64,000 nucleotides of DNA from assembly GCF_900102895.1 (NCBI RefSeq), contig NZ_FNGD01000009.1, positions 1-64,000 on the forward strand. Direction: 5' to 3'. A program made the position numbers and the translations under genes. The DNA is from Arthrobacter sp. ov407. GTDB lineage: Bacteria > Actinomycetota > Actinomycetes > Actinomycetales > Micrococcaceae. Under the pieces are notes generated by a model that was not told where the DNA came from, searched no databases, and worked only from the letters and a program-made list of their open reading frames with translations. Numbering within the stretch: the first letter of the stretch is position 1; each line of letters starts with the position of its first letter. Shown piece after piece: positions 9,018-18,608 of the stretch.

Positions 9018-10424
9018 GTGACAACGACGCAGACTGGGCCGACCCGCATCGGCGAGGCCACCATCGCCGAGTTCGCCGCCGGCCTGCGCGGCACGGTCGT
9101 CCGCCCAGGGGACGCGGACTACGACCACGAACGCAGCATCTGGAACGGGGCCCACGACCGCCGCCCGACGCTCATCGCACGCTGCGCGGGTGTGGCAGAT
9201 GTGATCCGCACGGTCGATCTCGCGCGCAGCGAGGGGTTGCCGTTGTCGGTTCGCGGCGGTGGCCACTCGATTCCCGGGTTTTCCACCGTCGACGACGGTA
9301 TCGTGCTGGACCTTTCGCTGATGAAGGGGGTCCAGGTGGACCCTGCCCGCCGCCGCGTGGCGGCACAGGCAGGGTGTACCTGGAAGGACGTGGATGCAGA
9401 GACCCAGCAATTCGGGCTTGCGGTGACCGGTGGCCTGGTGTCCTCGACCGGCATCGCCGGCTTCACCACCGGCGGCGGCATCGGCTGGCTCGTGCGCAAG
9501 CACGGGCTGGCCAGCGACAACCTGGTCGGCGCCGACGTCGTCACCGCCGACGGGCAGTTTATTCACGCCAGTGCCGACGAGCACCCCGATTTGTTGTGGG
9601 GACTGCGCGGCGGCGGCGGCAATTTCGGTGTGGTGACGTCCTTCGACTATCAATTGCACGAAGTGGGGCCCATCGTCCTTTCCGGCCTGGTTTTCTACCC
9701 CGCAGAAGAGGCGGAGCAGGTGTTGCGCGGCTATCGGGCGGCCTGCGCGGCGGCCCCCGATGAGCTGACCACGCTGGTCAACATGACCACGGCGCCGCCG
9801 GTCCCGTTCCTGCCAGAATCAGTGCACGGCAAGCCGGTCATCGCTGTGGGAGGGTGCTGGTCCGGCGACCTCGATGCCGGCGATGCCGCCACCGCGCCCT
9901 TCCGGTCATTGGGCACGGTCATCGCCGATGTGTTCGCGGCCAACCCGTACGCGGGGTGGCAGCAGGCGCTCGATCCGCTGTACCCGCGGGGCGTGCACAA
10001 CTATTTCCGCTCGGCATTTCTGCGCGCCGCCGACGACGCGTCCGTGCGCGTGCTGCTGGACTCGTTTGCGGCATTGCCCAACGCCATGACGCAGATTCAC
10101 CTGCACCACCTTGGCGGCGCGGTCGGCCGGGTTCCTGCCGAAGCTACGGCCTTCGCACTCCGCGACCAAGAATTCATCGTCAATGTTATTGCGCGCACGC
10201 CGACGGCGGAAGGCTTCGCGGATGTCGTCGAATGGGCCCGGGGCGTGACGTCCGCGCTCGGTCCGGATGTGGCGGCCTACGTGAATTTCACAGGTGAAGC
10301 GAATACGACGCTCGTCCGGGCGTCGTACCCGGCGGATACCTACCGGCGGCTCGTGGAACTGAAGAACGAATACGACCCCACCAATCTATTCCGGTTGAAC
10401 CAGAACATCGCCCCCACGGTGTGA
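9018..10424 (+). CDS. FAD-dependent oxidoreductase, berberine-bridge / 6-hydroxynicotine oxidase type
   Basis: 468 aa. The PP-loop FAD domain shows SVRGGGHSIPGFS with His83 as the likely 8-alpha covalent FAD attachment site. VTGGLVSSTGIAGFTTGGGIGWL follows; it has no Cys where bicovalent enzymes attach FAD, so a mono-covalent flavin is expected. The C-terminal BBE motif YDPTNLFRLNQNI is intact. Cytoplasmic, no signal peptide. The GTG start at 9018 is fixed by AGGAGGA at 9004-9010. These enzymes oxidise alcohols, amines or phenolics with O2. Substrate unknown; regulation by the upstream SARP is inferred. Confidence 0.9.
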   Translation: MTTTQTGPTRIGEATIAEFAAGLRGTVVRPGDADYDHERSIWNGAHDRRPTLIARCAGVADVIRTVDLARSEGLPLSVRGGGHSIPGFSTVDDGIVLDLSLMKGVQVDPARRRVAAQAGCTWKDVDAETQQFGLAVTGGLVSSTGIAGFTTGGGIGWLVRKHGLASDNLVGADVVTADGQFIHASADEHPDLLWGLRGGGGNFGVVTSFDYQLHEVGPIVLSGLVFYPAEEAEQVLRGYRAACAAAPDELTTLVNMTTAPPVPFLPESVHGKPVIAVGGCWSGDLDAGDAATAPFRSLGTVIADVFAANPYAGWQQALDPLYPRGVHNYFRSAFLRAADDASVRVLLDSFAALPNAMTQIHLHHLGGAVGRVPAEATAFALRDQEFIVNVIARTPTAEGFADVVEWARGVTSALGPDVAAYVNFTGEANTTLVRASYPADTYRRLVELKNEYDPTNLFRLNQNIAPTV

Positions 10425-10657
10425 CAGCACTGCCTGCGTGAGAAGTGGATGATCGACCGAGGATCGGGAAGCAACCTGACAGCCCGCGCCAGAGGCACCT
10501 CGATTCCCCCGGCAACTGACCAGTAACGCCGCCGTTGCGGTGGTCTTGTTATCGCTCAATTTCTCAATCATCAAAAGGTGCCAATTTCACCAACATTGAC
10601 ACCGCGGATGGGCCGGCGGCACCCAGCTAACGCCTAACCTGAAGTTGCGTGAGTTGA

Positions 10658-10695
10658 GGCAGGAAGATCCCCGGGTTTCCGGGGATCTTCCTGCC
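10658..10695. repeat. Long perfect hairpin, 17-bp stem
   Basis: GGCAGGAAGATCCCCGG pairs perfectly with its complement across a GTTT loop. No U-run follows on either strand, so it could be a bidirectional terminator-like structure or the scar of a mobile element. It lies about 60 bp left of repeat copy 1. Confidence 0.6.
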
Positions 10696-10757
10696 CGTCT
10701 CGTGGGAAGCAGGCAAGGAGCGAGCCACAAAGCAGCAACGGCAGGAAACTCACTCCG

Positions 10758-11261
10758 GTGTGGACAACGTACACACCCGCTTTGGCCGGACAAACAGGAA
10801 CCAGCTCTCCCCCAAAGCCACCGGTAAACAAGGATTCCGGAAAAAAAGACCTTCAAGAAATCCCCGCGGGTCATGTCGTCAGTAGGACCCCACAGCATGA
10901 ATAGGTACAAGACCAACCACGGCAACCCGAGCAAGCCAGAAAGGAGACCCACATGAGCCCACATCCCAGCAGGCGGAGGGCTCACTGGCCAGGGCCCTGA
11001 ACCCGCCACCCACACAACTTCATAGGCCACTGCGGCCAGGCACCGCCCGCGGCCAGCGTCAGAGGGTCCCAAATCAGGGTCAATGTCCACACGTTAAAGC
11101 AAAAACCCCTCTGACGAGGGGGTCTACTGTGCCCGAGGTGGGACTCGAACTGCATTCCCTCCCCTGCCAATACTGGACTCCCCGAGAAACATGCGGAATC
11201 CGGCCCGGTCCGACCCATATACGACGCAGTCCGAAGCCCAAAGTGTGTACTTTGTACACAC
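10758..11261 (-). repeat. Repeat element copy 1: palindrome-bounded, tRNA-end-like core
   Basis: About 504 bp. The left edge is GTGTGGAC-AAC-GTACACAC (10758-10776) and the right edge GTGTGTAC-TTT-GTACACAC (11243-11261, arms extend to 10 bp). A 30-bp block at 11129-11158 is identical in all three copies and on the minus strand contains TTCGAGTCCCACCTCGGGCA, like a tRNA-Leu T-loop to 3' end. A minus-strand terminator lies at 11099-11122. The part 10862-11100 is clearly similar to copy 2 but absent from copy 3. The strand given is that of the tRNA-like end and terminator. No transposase inside. Confidence 0.75.
11099..11122 (-). terminator. Rho-independent terminator in repeat copy 1
   Basis: On the minus strand CCCCTC-GTCA-GAGGGG is followed by TTTTTGC. 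The same structure, with a 7-bp stem, is kept in copy 2. It sits eight bases past the tRNA-3'-end-like block, so a minus-strand transcript of the core would stop here. Confidence 0.75.
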
Positions 11262-11321
11262 TTCCTTTTTGCCACATTTCAGGCAACCCAAAGCGCTGCG
11301 TAGGAACCAGCGAAACGGCCG

Positions 11322-11348
11322 GGAGTGTCTGAATAACGGTGGATCCGG
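11322..11348 (+). repeat. IS256-family terminal inverted repeat (left end)
   Basis: GGAGTGTCTGAATAACGGTG lies about 45 bp before the IS256 transposase fragment. The same sequence recurs as two abutted ends at 46190-46233, which identifies it as an IS terminus. The matching right end is missing near this copy. Confidence 0.7.
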
Positions 11349-11393
11349 GGTTGGCCTGACACGCCGGGCGGTGCCTGGCGGGGAGGACTGATC

Positions 11394-11781
11394 ATGAGCG
11401 GAACCATGGATCCCATGGCGACTGAATTGGATCAGCAAGAGTTAGCGAAGCAGCTCCTGGCCCAGGCCAGGGAGCAGGGAATCGAGCTGGTCGGCCCGGA
11501 CGGGCTGTTGAACCGGTTGACGAAGAACGTCCTGGAGACCGCGCTGGAAGCGGAAATGGACGAGCACCTCGGCTACGGCAAACACGACGTGTCCGGGCGC
11601 GGGAGCGGGAACTCGCGCAACGGCACCCGCGCCAAGACCGTCATGACAGAGATCGGGCCGGTGGAGATCGACGTGCCGCGGGACACCGGTGCGACGTTCG
11701 ACCCGCAGACCGTGAAGAAACGGCAGCGCCGGCTGACCGGCGTGGACGAGATGGTGTTGTCGCTGAGCGCGAAGGGCCGAA
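11394..11781 (+). pseudogene. IS256-family transposase, N-terminal fragment
   Basis: Mutator-type transposase start (GLLNRLTKNVLETALEAEMD, HLGYGKHD, GNSRNGTRAKTV, IDVPRDTGATFDPQTVKKRQ, VDEMVLSLSAKG). About 128 of the usual 400 or more residues remain, so the DDE catalytic domain is gone. The frame then runs into antisense DUF5996 sequence at about 11780. A GGGGAGGA ribosome binding site and the left terminal repeat are intact. One end of the element and everything beyond was deleted together with the 3' end of the neighbouring gene. Confidence 0.9.
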
Positions 11782-12276
11782 GTGCACGGGGCTCACATTG
11801 CCCCGGAAGTAGGACCTGAACGCATTGAGCAGGCGGTCCGCTTGGATCAGTTGATGCCAGAACAGCCGGACGGCTTCGCTGTCATAAGCGGCATGCAGGT
11901 AGTCCTCGGCGAACGGTATGGTCGGTTCGACCTCGTTCGGCACCGCCCGGATGGGGCCGTCTCGATGCCGAGCCGGTTCATGGCATCGGAGGTCTCACCA
12001 TGGAATTCGACCACCGGCTTCGGGCTGAGGTTAACGTTGGCGCTCATGCCGTTGCCGGTGCCTAGCCGCAGGACGTGCTCGGAGAATTCGAATTCCATGT
12101 CGAAGGCGTCATGGCGGTCGGGGATGGAAGACGTCGTCAAGCCGCGCGGGGTGAGGTACAGCGTCACCTGCCACCAGTGGTTCAGCATCGGAGTGTGCGC
12201 CATGCGGATCTTGCCGACAATCTGCGTCCACATGTGGAGGTGTCCCCGGAGTTGCGGCCACCCGTTATGAGCGCCA
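11781..12276 (-). pseudogene. DUF5996-family protein remnant
   Basis: Minus-strand frames spell LHMWTQIVGKIRMAHTPMLNHWWQVTLYLTPRGL, FDMEFEFSEHVLRL, then after a frameshift near 11940 PNEVEPTIPFAEDYLHAAYD, VRLFWHQLIQADRLLNAFRS and SPVHF. That order matches DUF5996 proteins. It is damaged three ways: a short deletion near the N-terminus (WPQL is joined directly to the HLHMWTQ segment), the frameshift, and loss of the C-terminus at the IS256 junction. Function of the family is unknown. Confidence 0.75.
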
Positions 12277-12333
12277 GAAACTTCAGACGCGTCCGTCGCA
12301 CGTCCTTCACAGCTAGAGGCCGACTCGACGTCT

Positions 12334-12915
12334 TCAGTCCGGCCGTACCCGCTTGTTCCATCCGTGGAAGGGCGCCCAGCTGCCCGCATCCCATGCCTCA
12401 GGTAGGCCGGGCGTGCTGAGGTCCCAGTCTGGCCGGATCTCCTTCGTCACTGCGCGCAGGTCACGGCGGAGGTCGTCGACGGAGGGACGCCCCCAGAACC
12501 AGTAGCCGTTGTAGATGCTGTGTATGACCAAGCCGGGCTTCAGAACGAGCGTGTGCGGGATCATCGGGTCGTGGTCCGGATCGGTGTATTCCTGGATGTC
12601 CAGATCCTGCTGCACGGTGCGGCCAGGATCAGAGAGGAACGGCCATTGCGCACCCACCGACGCACGGAATTCCTGGAGCACGTGGTGGTCATCGGTCGCA
12701 ATGGTTCCCATCTGCGTGTAGGCCACAGCGACCTTAGGGTAGAACGCCGCAAGTTCAAGGTGGTGCTGATGCTCCTTAGGGCAGTAGTGTCCGCGCGACA
12801 GCATCAAGACCAGGGGGTCCTCCCCCTGCAACTCACTGAGCCTGCGGGGGATGTTCTCGTGGTCAGGCAACTCGTAATCGGGGAAGATGCCGCCAGGTGC
12901 AATATCTGAGCGCAC
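12334..12915 (-). CDS. Peroxiredoxin-like redoxin-domain protein
   Basis: 193 aa with an AhpC/TSA-like thioredoxin fold: GGIFPDYELPDHENIPRRLSE, LVLMLSRGHYCPKEHQHHLE, then FLSDPGRTVQQDLDIQEYTD and HTLVLKPGLVIHSIYNGYWFWGRPS. The peroxidatic motif appears as SRGHYCPKEH, that is Cys in a PxxxT/SxxC-like context but with Ser/Gly/His substitutions. Such proteins are thiol peroxidases or related oxidoreductases. The GTG at 12913-12915 is preceded by AAGGCGG; the much longer open frame upstream is non-conserved. Confidence 0.8.
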   Translation of the reverse strand: MRSDIAPGGIFPDYELPDHENIPRRLSELQGEDPLVLMLSRGHYCPKEHQHHLELAAFYPKVAVAYTQMGTIATDDHHVLQEFRASVGAQWPFLSDPGRTVQQDLDIQEYTDPDHDPMIPHTLVLKPGLVIHSIYNGYWFWGRPSVDDLRRDLRAVTKEIRPDWDLSTPGLPEAWDAGSWAPFHGWNKRVRPD

Positions 12916-13742
12916 GATTCGGCCGCCTTTCACGTGCCGGTGAGCGGCGACGGTCCCTGCCATCGACGTCGTTGCTGGCACCCAGTTGCGCTGTGGTGGC
13001 ACCGCCGCTCCTGCGGGCGAGCCTACGCCGGCGCCGGGCACCCAGCAAGGGGCCGGGATTGGACAGGGAGGGGCAGGCTCGCTTAGGGGGAGCGCCTCCC
13101 AAGGCGCGTTTTCCAGAGACGAGCGCCCCTGCTTGCCCCCCGCATTTCCACGCCGTTCCAGCTTTTTGGGTGATTGATTTAGGTCTTGACTTTGGCACTG
13201 CAGCCGCGGTCGAGGAGCGGGCCGGGCCCCGTCAGCCAGCCCGGAAGTACAGGGATTCTGTACTGTCAGTGCTGCGCTTTGCGCCGCTCCGCCTGCTGGA
13301 TGGACCAGGCTGCGTTGACCAGCCCCATTGTGGCTGAAGGTTTGCGGAAAGTTCCCCAGTTGCTCACCGTTCGAGGAATCGATTTCCTCACTGAGTAGAC
13401 CCACATCGTTGACGTGGCTGCATGCCCGTTCGAATACCCCCCGTGCATGCCCGGGGCGATCTGCGTTGCTCGCCACAAGGGTTGGGCCCTGGCTCTCCCC
13501 CGCTGCATCCGACAAGGTAGGCTGCCCCCTTGACTTTCGTCCCGGATGAGGCCACTGTGGGGTCCCGAGGGCAGCGTCCTCGGCCGAAGATCGACCGGGG
13601 GGCGACAAGGAAAAGCGCATGGCGACCCCCGCCGCGTAAGCCCCACAGCATTGGCCTGATGCCCGCCGCCGGCACGCCTTTCCCGGGTCGCCAGTGAGCC
13701 CGATGCCGCCCTTTCATGGCGCGCCCGACCGAGGAGGCCGGG
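12916..13742. other. Intergenic stretch with a GH15 remnant
   Basis: About 830 bases. Only the GH15 C-terminal fragment at 13266-13450 is recognisable. The rest is GC-rich sequence with long spurious frames on both strands. Confidence 0.5.
13266..13450 (-). pseudogene. Glycoside hydrolase family 15 C-terminal remnant
   Basis: Minus-strand frame reads VFERACSHVNDVGLLSEEID, then SSNGEQLGNFPQTFSH. After a one-base shift near 13325 it continues GLVNAAWSIQQAERR. This is the end of actinobacterial GH15 (glucoamylase/trehalase-like) proteins, where GLLSEEID, GNFPQAFSH and LVNAAW follow in this order. Only about 60 residues survive. Confidence 0.7.
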
Positions 13743-14243
13743 ATGAGTACCGTCGACGAAAGCAAACAAAGTGCAGCAGCCAGCCCGCCGGTGAAGCCTG
13801 GGGAGTTCAGGCTCGAGGTCGTGGTCGTGCCCGTTTCGGACGTCGACCGGGCCAAGCGGTTCTACGGCGGACTGGGCTGGCGGTTCGACGCCGAGGTCGC
13901 CGTGGAGGACGGCTACCGTCTCATGCAGTTCACGCCCCCGGGTTCCGGCTGCTCGATCATCTTTGGCGAGGGCGTTGCCTCGGCGCCGCCGGGCTCGGCG
14001 CAGGGGCTGCACCTGGCGGTGTACGACATCGACGCTGCCCGGGCCGACCTCATCGCGCGCGGGGTCGAGGTCAGCGAGACATTCCACGACGCCACGGGGG
14101 TCTTCCACCACGCCGGGACAGCGGGACGCCTGGACGGTCCGGCTCCCGGACACCCGGACTACGGCTCGTTCGCCTCCTTCAGCGACCCGGACGGCAACGG
14201 CTGGATCCTCCAGGAGATCAAGACCAGGCTTCCGGGCCGCTGA
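13743..14243 (+). CDS. VOC-family (glyoxalase/bleomycin-resistance fold) protein
   Basis: 166 aa, one complete VOC pair of modules: LEVVVVPVSDVDRAKRFYGG starts the first and GLHLAVYDIDAARADLIARG the second, ending SFSDPDGNGWILQEI, where the Glu is a likely metal ligand. The ATG at 13743 has GAGGAGG upstream. It opens a tight three-gene run with a 55-aa ORF and a flavoprotein disulfide reductase. The substrate is unknown. Confidence 0.85.
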   Translation: MSTVDESKQSAAASPPVKPGEFRLEVVVVPVSDVDRAKRFYGGLGWRFDAEVAVEDGYRLMQFTPPGSGCSIIFGEGVASAPPGSAQGLHLAVYDIDAARADLIARGVEVSETFHDATGVFHHAGTAGRLDGPAPGHPDYGSFASFSDPDGNGWILQEIKTRLPGR

Positions 14244-14269
14244 AGCCCTCACGCTGAAAGGAGATTCCG

Positions 14270-15804
<1,535 letters not shown>

Positions 15805-15818
15805 GGGAAGGCGATCCG

Positions 15819-16046
15819 ATGAGCACCGCAGCTGCCGCTTCGCCGGCCGCACGCGAGCCGGATTTTGCGGGGCACCCCGTGGTGGTGCTACGTGGCAGCG
15901 CCGGCGTCATCCTCGCCGGCCGTGATTCCGCGAAACTGGAGCACGCGGCCAACGAGCTCCTGCGTTGGGACTTCCTCATCGGCGATGAGCGGAGGCGTTT
16001 GGGATGCTGTGGAAGGCCGAACAGCAGAGTCACTGTCGGCGGCTGA
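15819..16046 (+). pseudogene. SDR remnant with internal deletion
   Basis: The frame starts well (GGGAAGG ribosome binding site) with FAGHPVVVLRGSAG, then jumps directly to VILAGRDSAKLEHAANELL. An intact SDR has about 15 residues of helix and strand between these two motifs (compare the SDR at 18609). The sequence after ELLRWDFL is not SDR-like. The Rossmann fold cannot form. Confidence 0.65.
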
Positions 16047-16287
16047 ATCCTCCTTCACCTGGCTTGGCCTCGAATCGGTGGCTCAAATCATTGCAGATGT
16101 TCGATCCGAGATCGATGTGGGTGCCGTGGACGACGACGAGAGGGCCGAGCAACTCGAGCTGTCAGCCGACGAAAGGTACAACGCCATCATCCCCTCAGAG
16201 GCTGCCTTGCATCTGGTCAAGTTGCGATCGGTGTCGTCGACCGGTGGCGATTCGAGCGCTTCCGGCGGGGAAATCGAGACGGGATGA
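16003..16287 (+). pseudogene. Fragment of an unrecognised acidic protein
   Basis: Frame GGVWDAVEGRTAESLSAAES then FTWLGLESVAQIIADVRSE and ERAEQLELSADERYNAIIPS. It recalls the C-terminal half of DUF4375/DMP19-like proteins (NGG..., LGL.SVA..., final DE-rich helix), but the match is weak. No proper start codon or ribosome binding site is seen, so it may be a 5'-truncated remnant. Confidence 0.3.
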
Positions 16288-16379
16288 ATTGAGCGTGTTG
16301 GGATGAGCGTTGCCACAGTCACTACTGGGCAGGCGCCAGATATCGCGGAGGCTGTGATCGGCGAGAAGGTGCCGAGCTG

Positions 16380-18158
16380 ATGGCCGCTACCGATCATCTT
16401 CGCGTCAGCGACAACGTCGGAAAGCTGTTGTCGCTCAACGTGGGAATGCCGAAAGACGTTGCTTGGAAGGGCAGGACAGTCCACACCGGCATCTACAAAT
16501 ACCCGGTGGACGGCCCCCGGTTCGTTCGACGACTCAATGTCGACGGCGACGGCCAAGGGGACCTCGGGGGCCACGGCGGTGAACAGCGCGCGGTGATGGT
16601 GTACCAGCAGGGGTCGTATGAACACTGGTCTGAACACCTCAACCGCAATGACCTGGTGCCCGGTAACTTCGGCGAGAACTTCACCGTCGCGGGCCTCGCG
16701 GATGATGAGGTCTGCATCGGCGACCGGTATCGGATCGGTGACGCCGAGTTCGAGGTGACACAGCCACGGGTGACGTGTTACCGCGTCGGCCTGCGCCTGG
16801 GGGTGCCGCAGATGGCTTCGCTCCTCGTCTCTCACCGGCGACCCGGCTTCTACCTTCGGGTGCTCACGGAAGGCACAGTGCAGGCCGGCGACCCGATCGT
16901 GAAAGTCGCCGACGGACGCCATCAGCTGGCCGTTGAAGCGATCGACGGCCTGCTCTATCTGCCGGACCGATCTCACGAACTCCTGAAGCTCGCGGTCGAC
17001 ATTCCGGCGCTGAGCCCCGGCTGGCAGCAGTCCTTCCACGAGCTGCTCGCCGCGGCGGACATGGGCCAGACCGGGCCGCAGGCCGAGGCGGGACAGGAAC
17101 CCGGATGGAACGGGTTCCGGCCCTTTACCGTGACCAAGACCGTCCAGGTGACACCGTCCGTGCTCTCCCTCTATCTGAGCGACAGATCGGGCGCGGCCCT
17201 CCCGGCGACTAAGCCCGGCCAGTACCTGACGCTGCGGCTGCCGGTCGGCGGCACGTCTGCGGTCCGCAGCTACTCGATCTCCGGCCGCCCGGACGACGCC
17301 ACCTACCGGATCAGCGTGAAGCGGGAGGAGCACGGAATCGTTAGCCGGTACATCCACGACACGGTCGCCGACGGAAGCGTCATCGACGTCGCGGCGCCCC
17401 GCGGTGAGTTCGTGCTCGACGACACCGACGAGCCGGTGCTGCTGCTTTCGGCGGGAATCGGGATCACCCCGGTGCTGTCGATGCTGGCCTCGCTGGCCTC
17501 CGCGCATCCGGATCGGCAGGTGTGGTGGCTCCATGTCGCCAGGGCCGAGGCGGACTACGGCCTTGCTTCCGAGGTTGAGCAGCTGCTCGGCCAGCTGCCG
17601 AACGCCCACTCCTTCCTCTGGTTCACCCGTTCGGCCCCGCCGCTCGAGGGGCCGGCACCCGGAACGATGTTCGGACGACTGGATGCGGACGGCTTGCGCG
17701 CGCTCGGCTTCGACGTGGCGTCGAGCGCCTACGTCTGCGGCCCGACGGGATTCATCGAAGGGATGACCGAGGCGTTGAAGGCCATCGACATCGCTCCGGG
17801 ACGCATCCACTCCGAGCTCTTCTGCGCGCTGGCGTCGCTGAATCCCGGTGTCGTGGCGATGACGACGGCCGCGCCGCACCCGCCGGTGGGAACCGCGGGT
17901 ACCGGGCCGGCCGTGACCTTCGTCCGGAGCGGTCTCACGGTGAACTGGTCGGACCGGTACGGGTCGCTGCTCGACCCGGCCGAGGCCTGCGACGTGTCGA
18001 CGCGATGGTCGTGCCGCACTGGCGTGTGCCACACCTGCATTACCGGACTGCTCAGCGGTGCGGTCGACTACTCGCCCGAGCCGCTGGAGCGACCGGAGGC
18101 GTCGCAAACTTTGCTGTGCTGTGCTCAACCGACCGCCGAAACCGTCTTGGACGCCTGA
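16380..18158 (+). CDS. MOSC domain - ferredoxin reductase - 2Fe-2S ferredoxin fusion
   Basis: 592 aa. Residues about 15-225 form a MOSC domain (GGHGGEQRAVMVYQ; LVPGNFGENFTV; VTCYRVGLRLGV with the conserved Cys). Residues about 240-480 form an FNR-like flavoprotein (VRSYSISGRPDD for FAD, LLLSAGIGITPVLSML and AYVCGPTGF for NAD(P)). Residues about 500-592 form a plant-type ferredoxin with EACDVSTRWSCRTGVCHTC and a final LLCC as cluster ligands. MOSC domains handle sulfur on molybdenum cofactor, and YiiM-like proteins reduce N-hydroxylated compounds, so an electron-fed N-oxide or sulfur-transfer reaction is plausible. The ATG at 16380 has GAGAAGG upstream. Confidence 0.9.
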   Translation: MAATDHLRVSDNVGKLLSLNVGMPKDVAWKGRTVHTGIYKYPVDGPRFVRRLNVDGDGQGDLGGHGGEQRAVMVYQQGSYEHWSEHLNRNDLVPGNFGENFTVAGLADDEVCIGDRYRIGDAEFEVTQPRVTCYRVGLRLGVPQMASLLVSHRRPGFYLRVLTEGTVQAGDPIVKVADGRHQLAVEAIDGLLYLPDRSHELLKLAVDIPALSPGWQQSFHELLAAADMGQTGPQAEAGQEPGWNGFRPFTVTKTVQVTPSVLSLYLSDRSGAALPATKPGQYLTLRLPVGGTSAVRSYSISGRPDDATYRISVKREEHGIVSRYIHDTVADGSVIDVAAPRGEFVLDDTDEPVLLLSAGIGITPVLSMLASLASAHPDRQVWWLHVARAEADYGLASEVEQLLGQLPNAHSFLWFTRSAPPLEGPAPGTMFGRLDADGLRALGFDVASSAYVCGPTGFIEGMTEALKAIDIAPGRIHSELFCALASLNPGVVAMTTAAPHPPVGTAGTGPAVTFVRSGLTVNWSDRYGSLLDPAEACDVSTRWSCRTGVCHTCITGLLSGAVDYSPEPLERPEASQTLLCCAQPTAETVLDA

Positions 18159-18161
18159 CCG

Positions 18162-18300
18162 CGAGGAGTTCGCGTACCTGGGGCACGACTCCGTTTCCAT
18201 AGAGCCGGATGTTCGTCAGCAGCGCGTCGTCGGACAGACCGCCCATCGCGTACTTCAGGTCGAACCGGTTGGCCCGACCGTCGTCATGCTCCTGGCGATC
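18162..18300 (-). pseudogene. Luciferase-like (LLM) flavin oxidoreductase C-terminal remnant
   Basis: The minus frame reads NRFDLKYAMGGLSDDALLTN followed by IRLYGNGVVPQVREL, the terminal helices of bacterial luciferase-like monooxygenases (…MGGLPHDxxMRSIELYGxxVxPxVRE). About 40 residues remain, abutting the end of the MOSC fusion gene. Confidence 0.5.
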
Positions 18301-18483
18301 TTGGTCGCCTCGGTGCCCCCCAGCAGAGCATTCCTCAAACTACGTGTTGACGCTCACCGCGGGCAAGTGGCAAAATCTTCCCTGTCCGAGCGGCTAGCGG
18401 TCCCGCGAGACTGCACTCACGAGGACGGCATTCCGCCGGAACGCGCGGGGATGCAAAGACGCAGAGAACCAGTGAGTGGACCG

Positions 18484-18590
18484 ATGCCACCGGATACCAG
18501 CTATGTGCAGGCGATCCTTCCCGGTGCCCTGCTTTGGGGGCTCGGAGCCGGCCTGCTGGTGACACCTCCGACAGCCGCTGTGCACCGTCC
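18484..18590 (+). pseudogene. DHA2-type MFS transporter fragment
   Basis: The plus frame SYVQAILPGALLWGLGAGLL then VTPPTAAV is a single transmembrane segment typical of DHA2 drug-efflux proteins (YxxxxLPGxLLxGLGxGLxVxPLTAAV). Nothing else of the transporter is present. It sits directly upstream of the SDR start. Confidence 0.5.
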
Positions 18591-18608
18591 CGTTCCGCAG
18601 GGAGTGAA

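Larger units (their letters stand above)
10425..11321. other. Non-coding stretch holding repeat copy 1
   Basis: About 900 bases with no recognisable protein gene. It contains the 17-bp-stem hairpin at 10658-10695 and the first copy of the tRNA-end-bearing repeat (10758-11261). The remainder shows nothing I can name. Confidence 0.6.

Noticed and set aside
11129..11158. tRNA-Leu gene
   Set aside because: Only the T-loop to 3' end resembles a tRNA; the T-stem and acceptor 5' strands do not pair and no anticodon arm is found.
12916..13620. N-terminal extension of the redoxin open frame up to 13620
   Set aside because: It would span the GH15 remnant and non-conserved Pro/Gly/Arg-rich sequence; a GTG with AAGGCGG at 12915 precedes the conserved part.
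16083..18200. 705-codon minus-strand open frame
   Set aside because: Antisense to the MOSC-reductase-ferredoxin gene, which has clear motifs and a ribosome site; high GC makes long antisense frames common.
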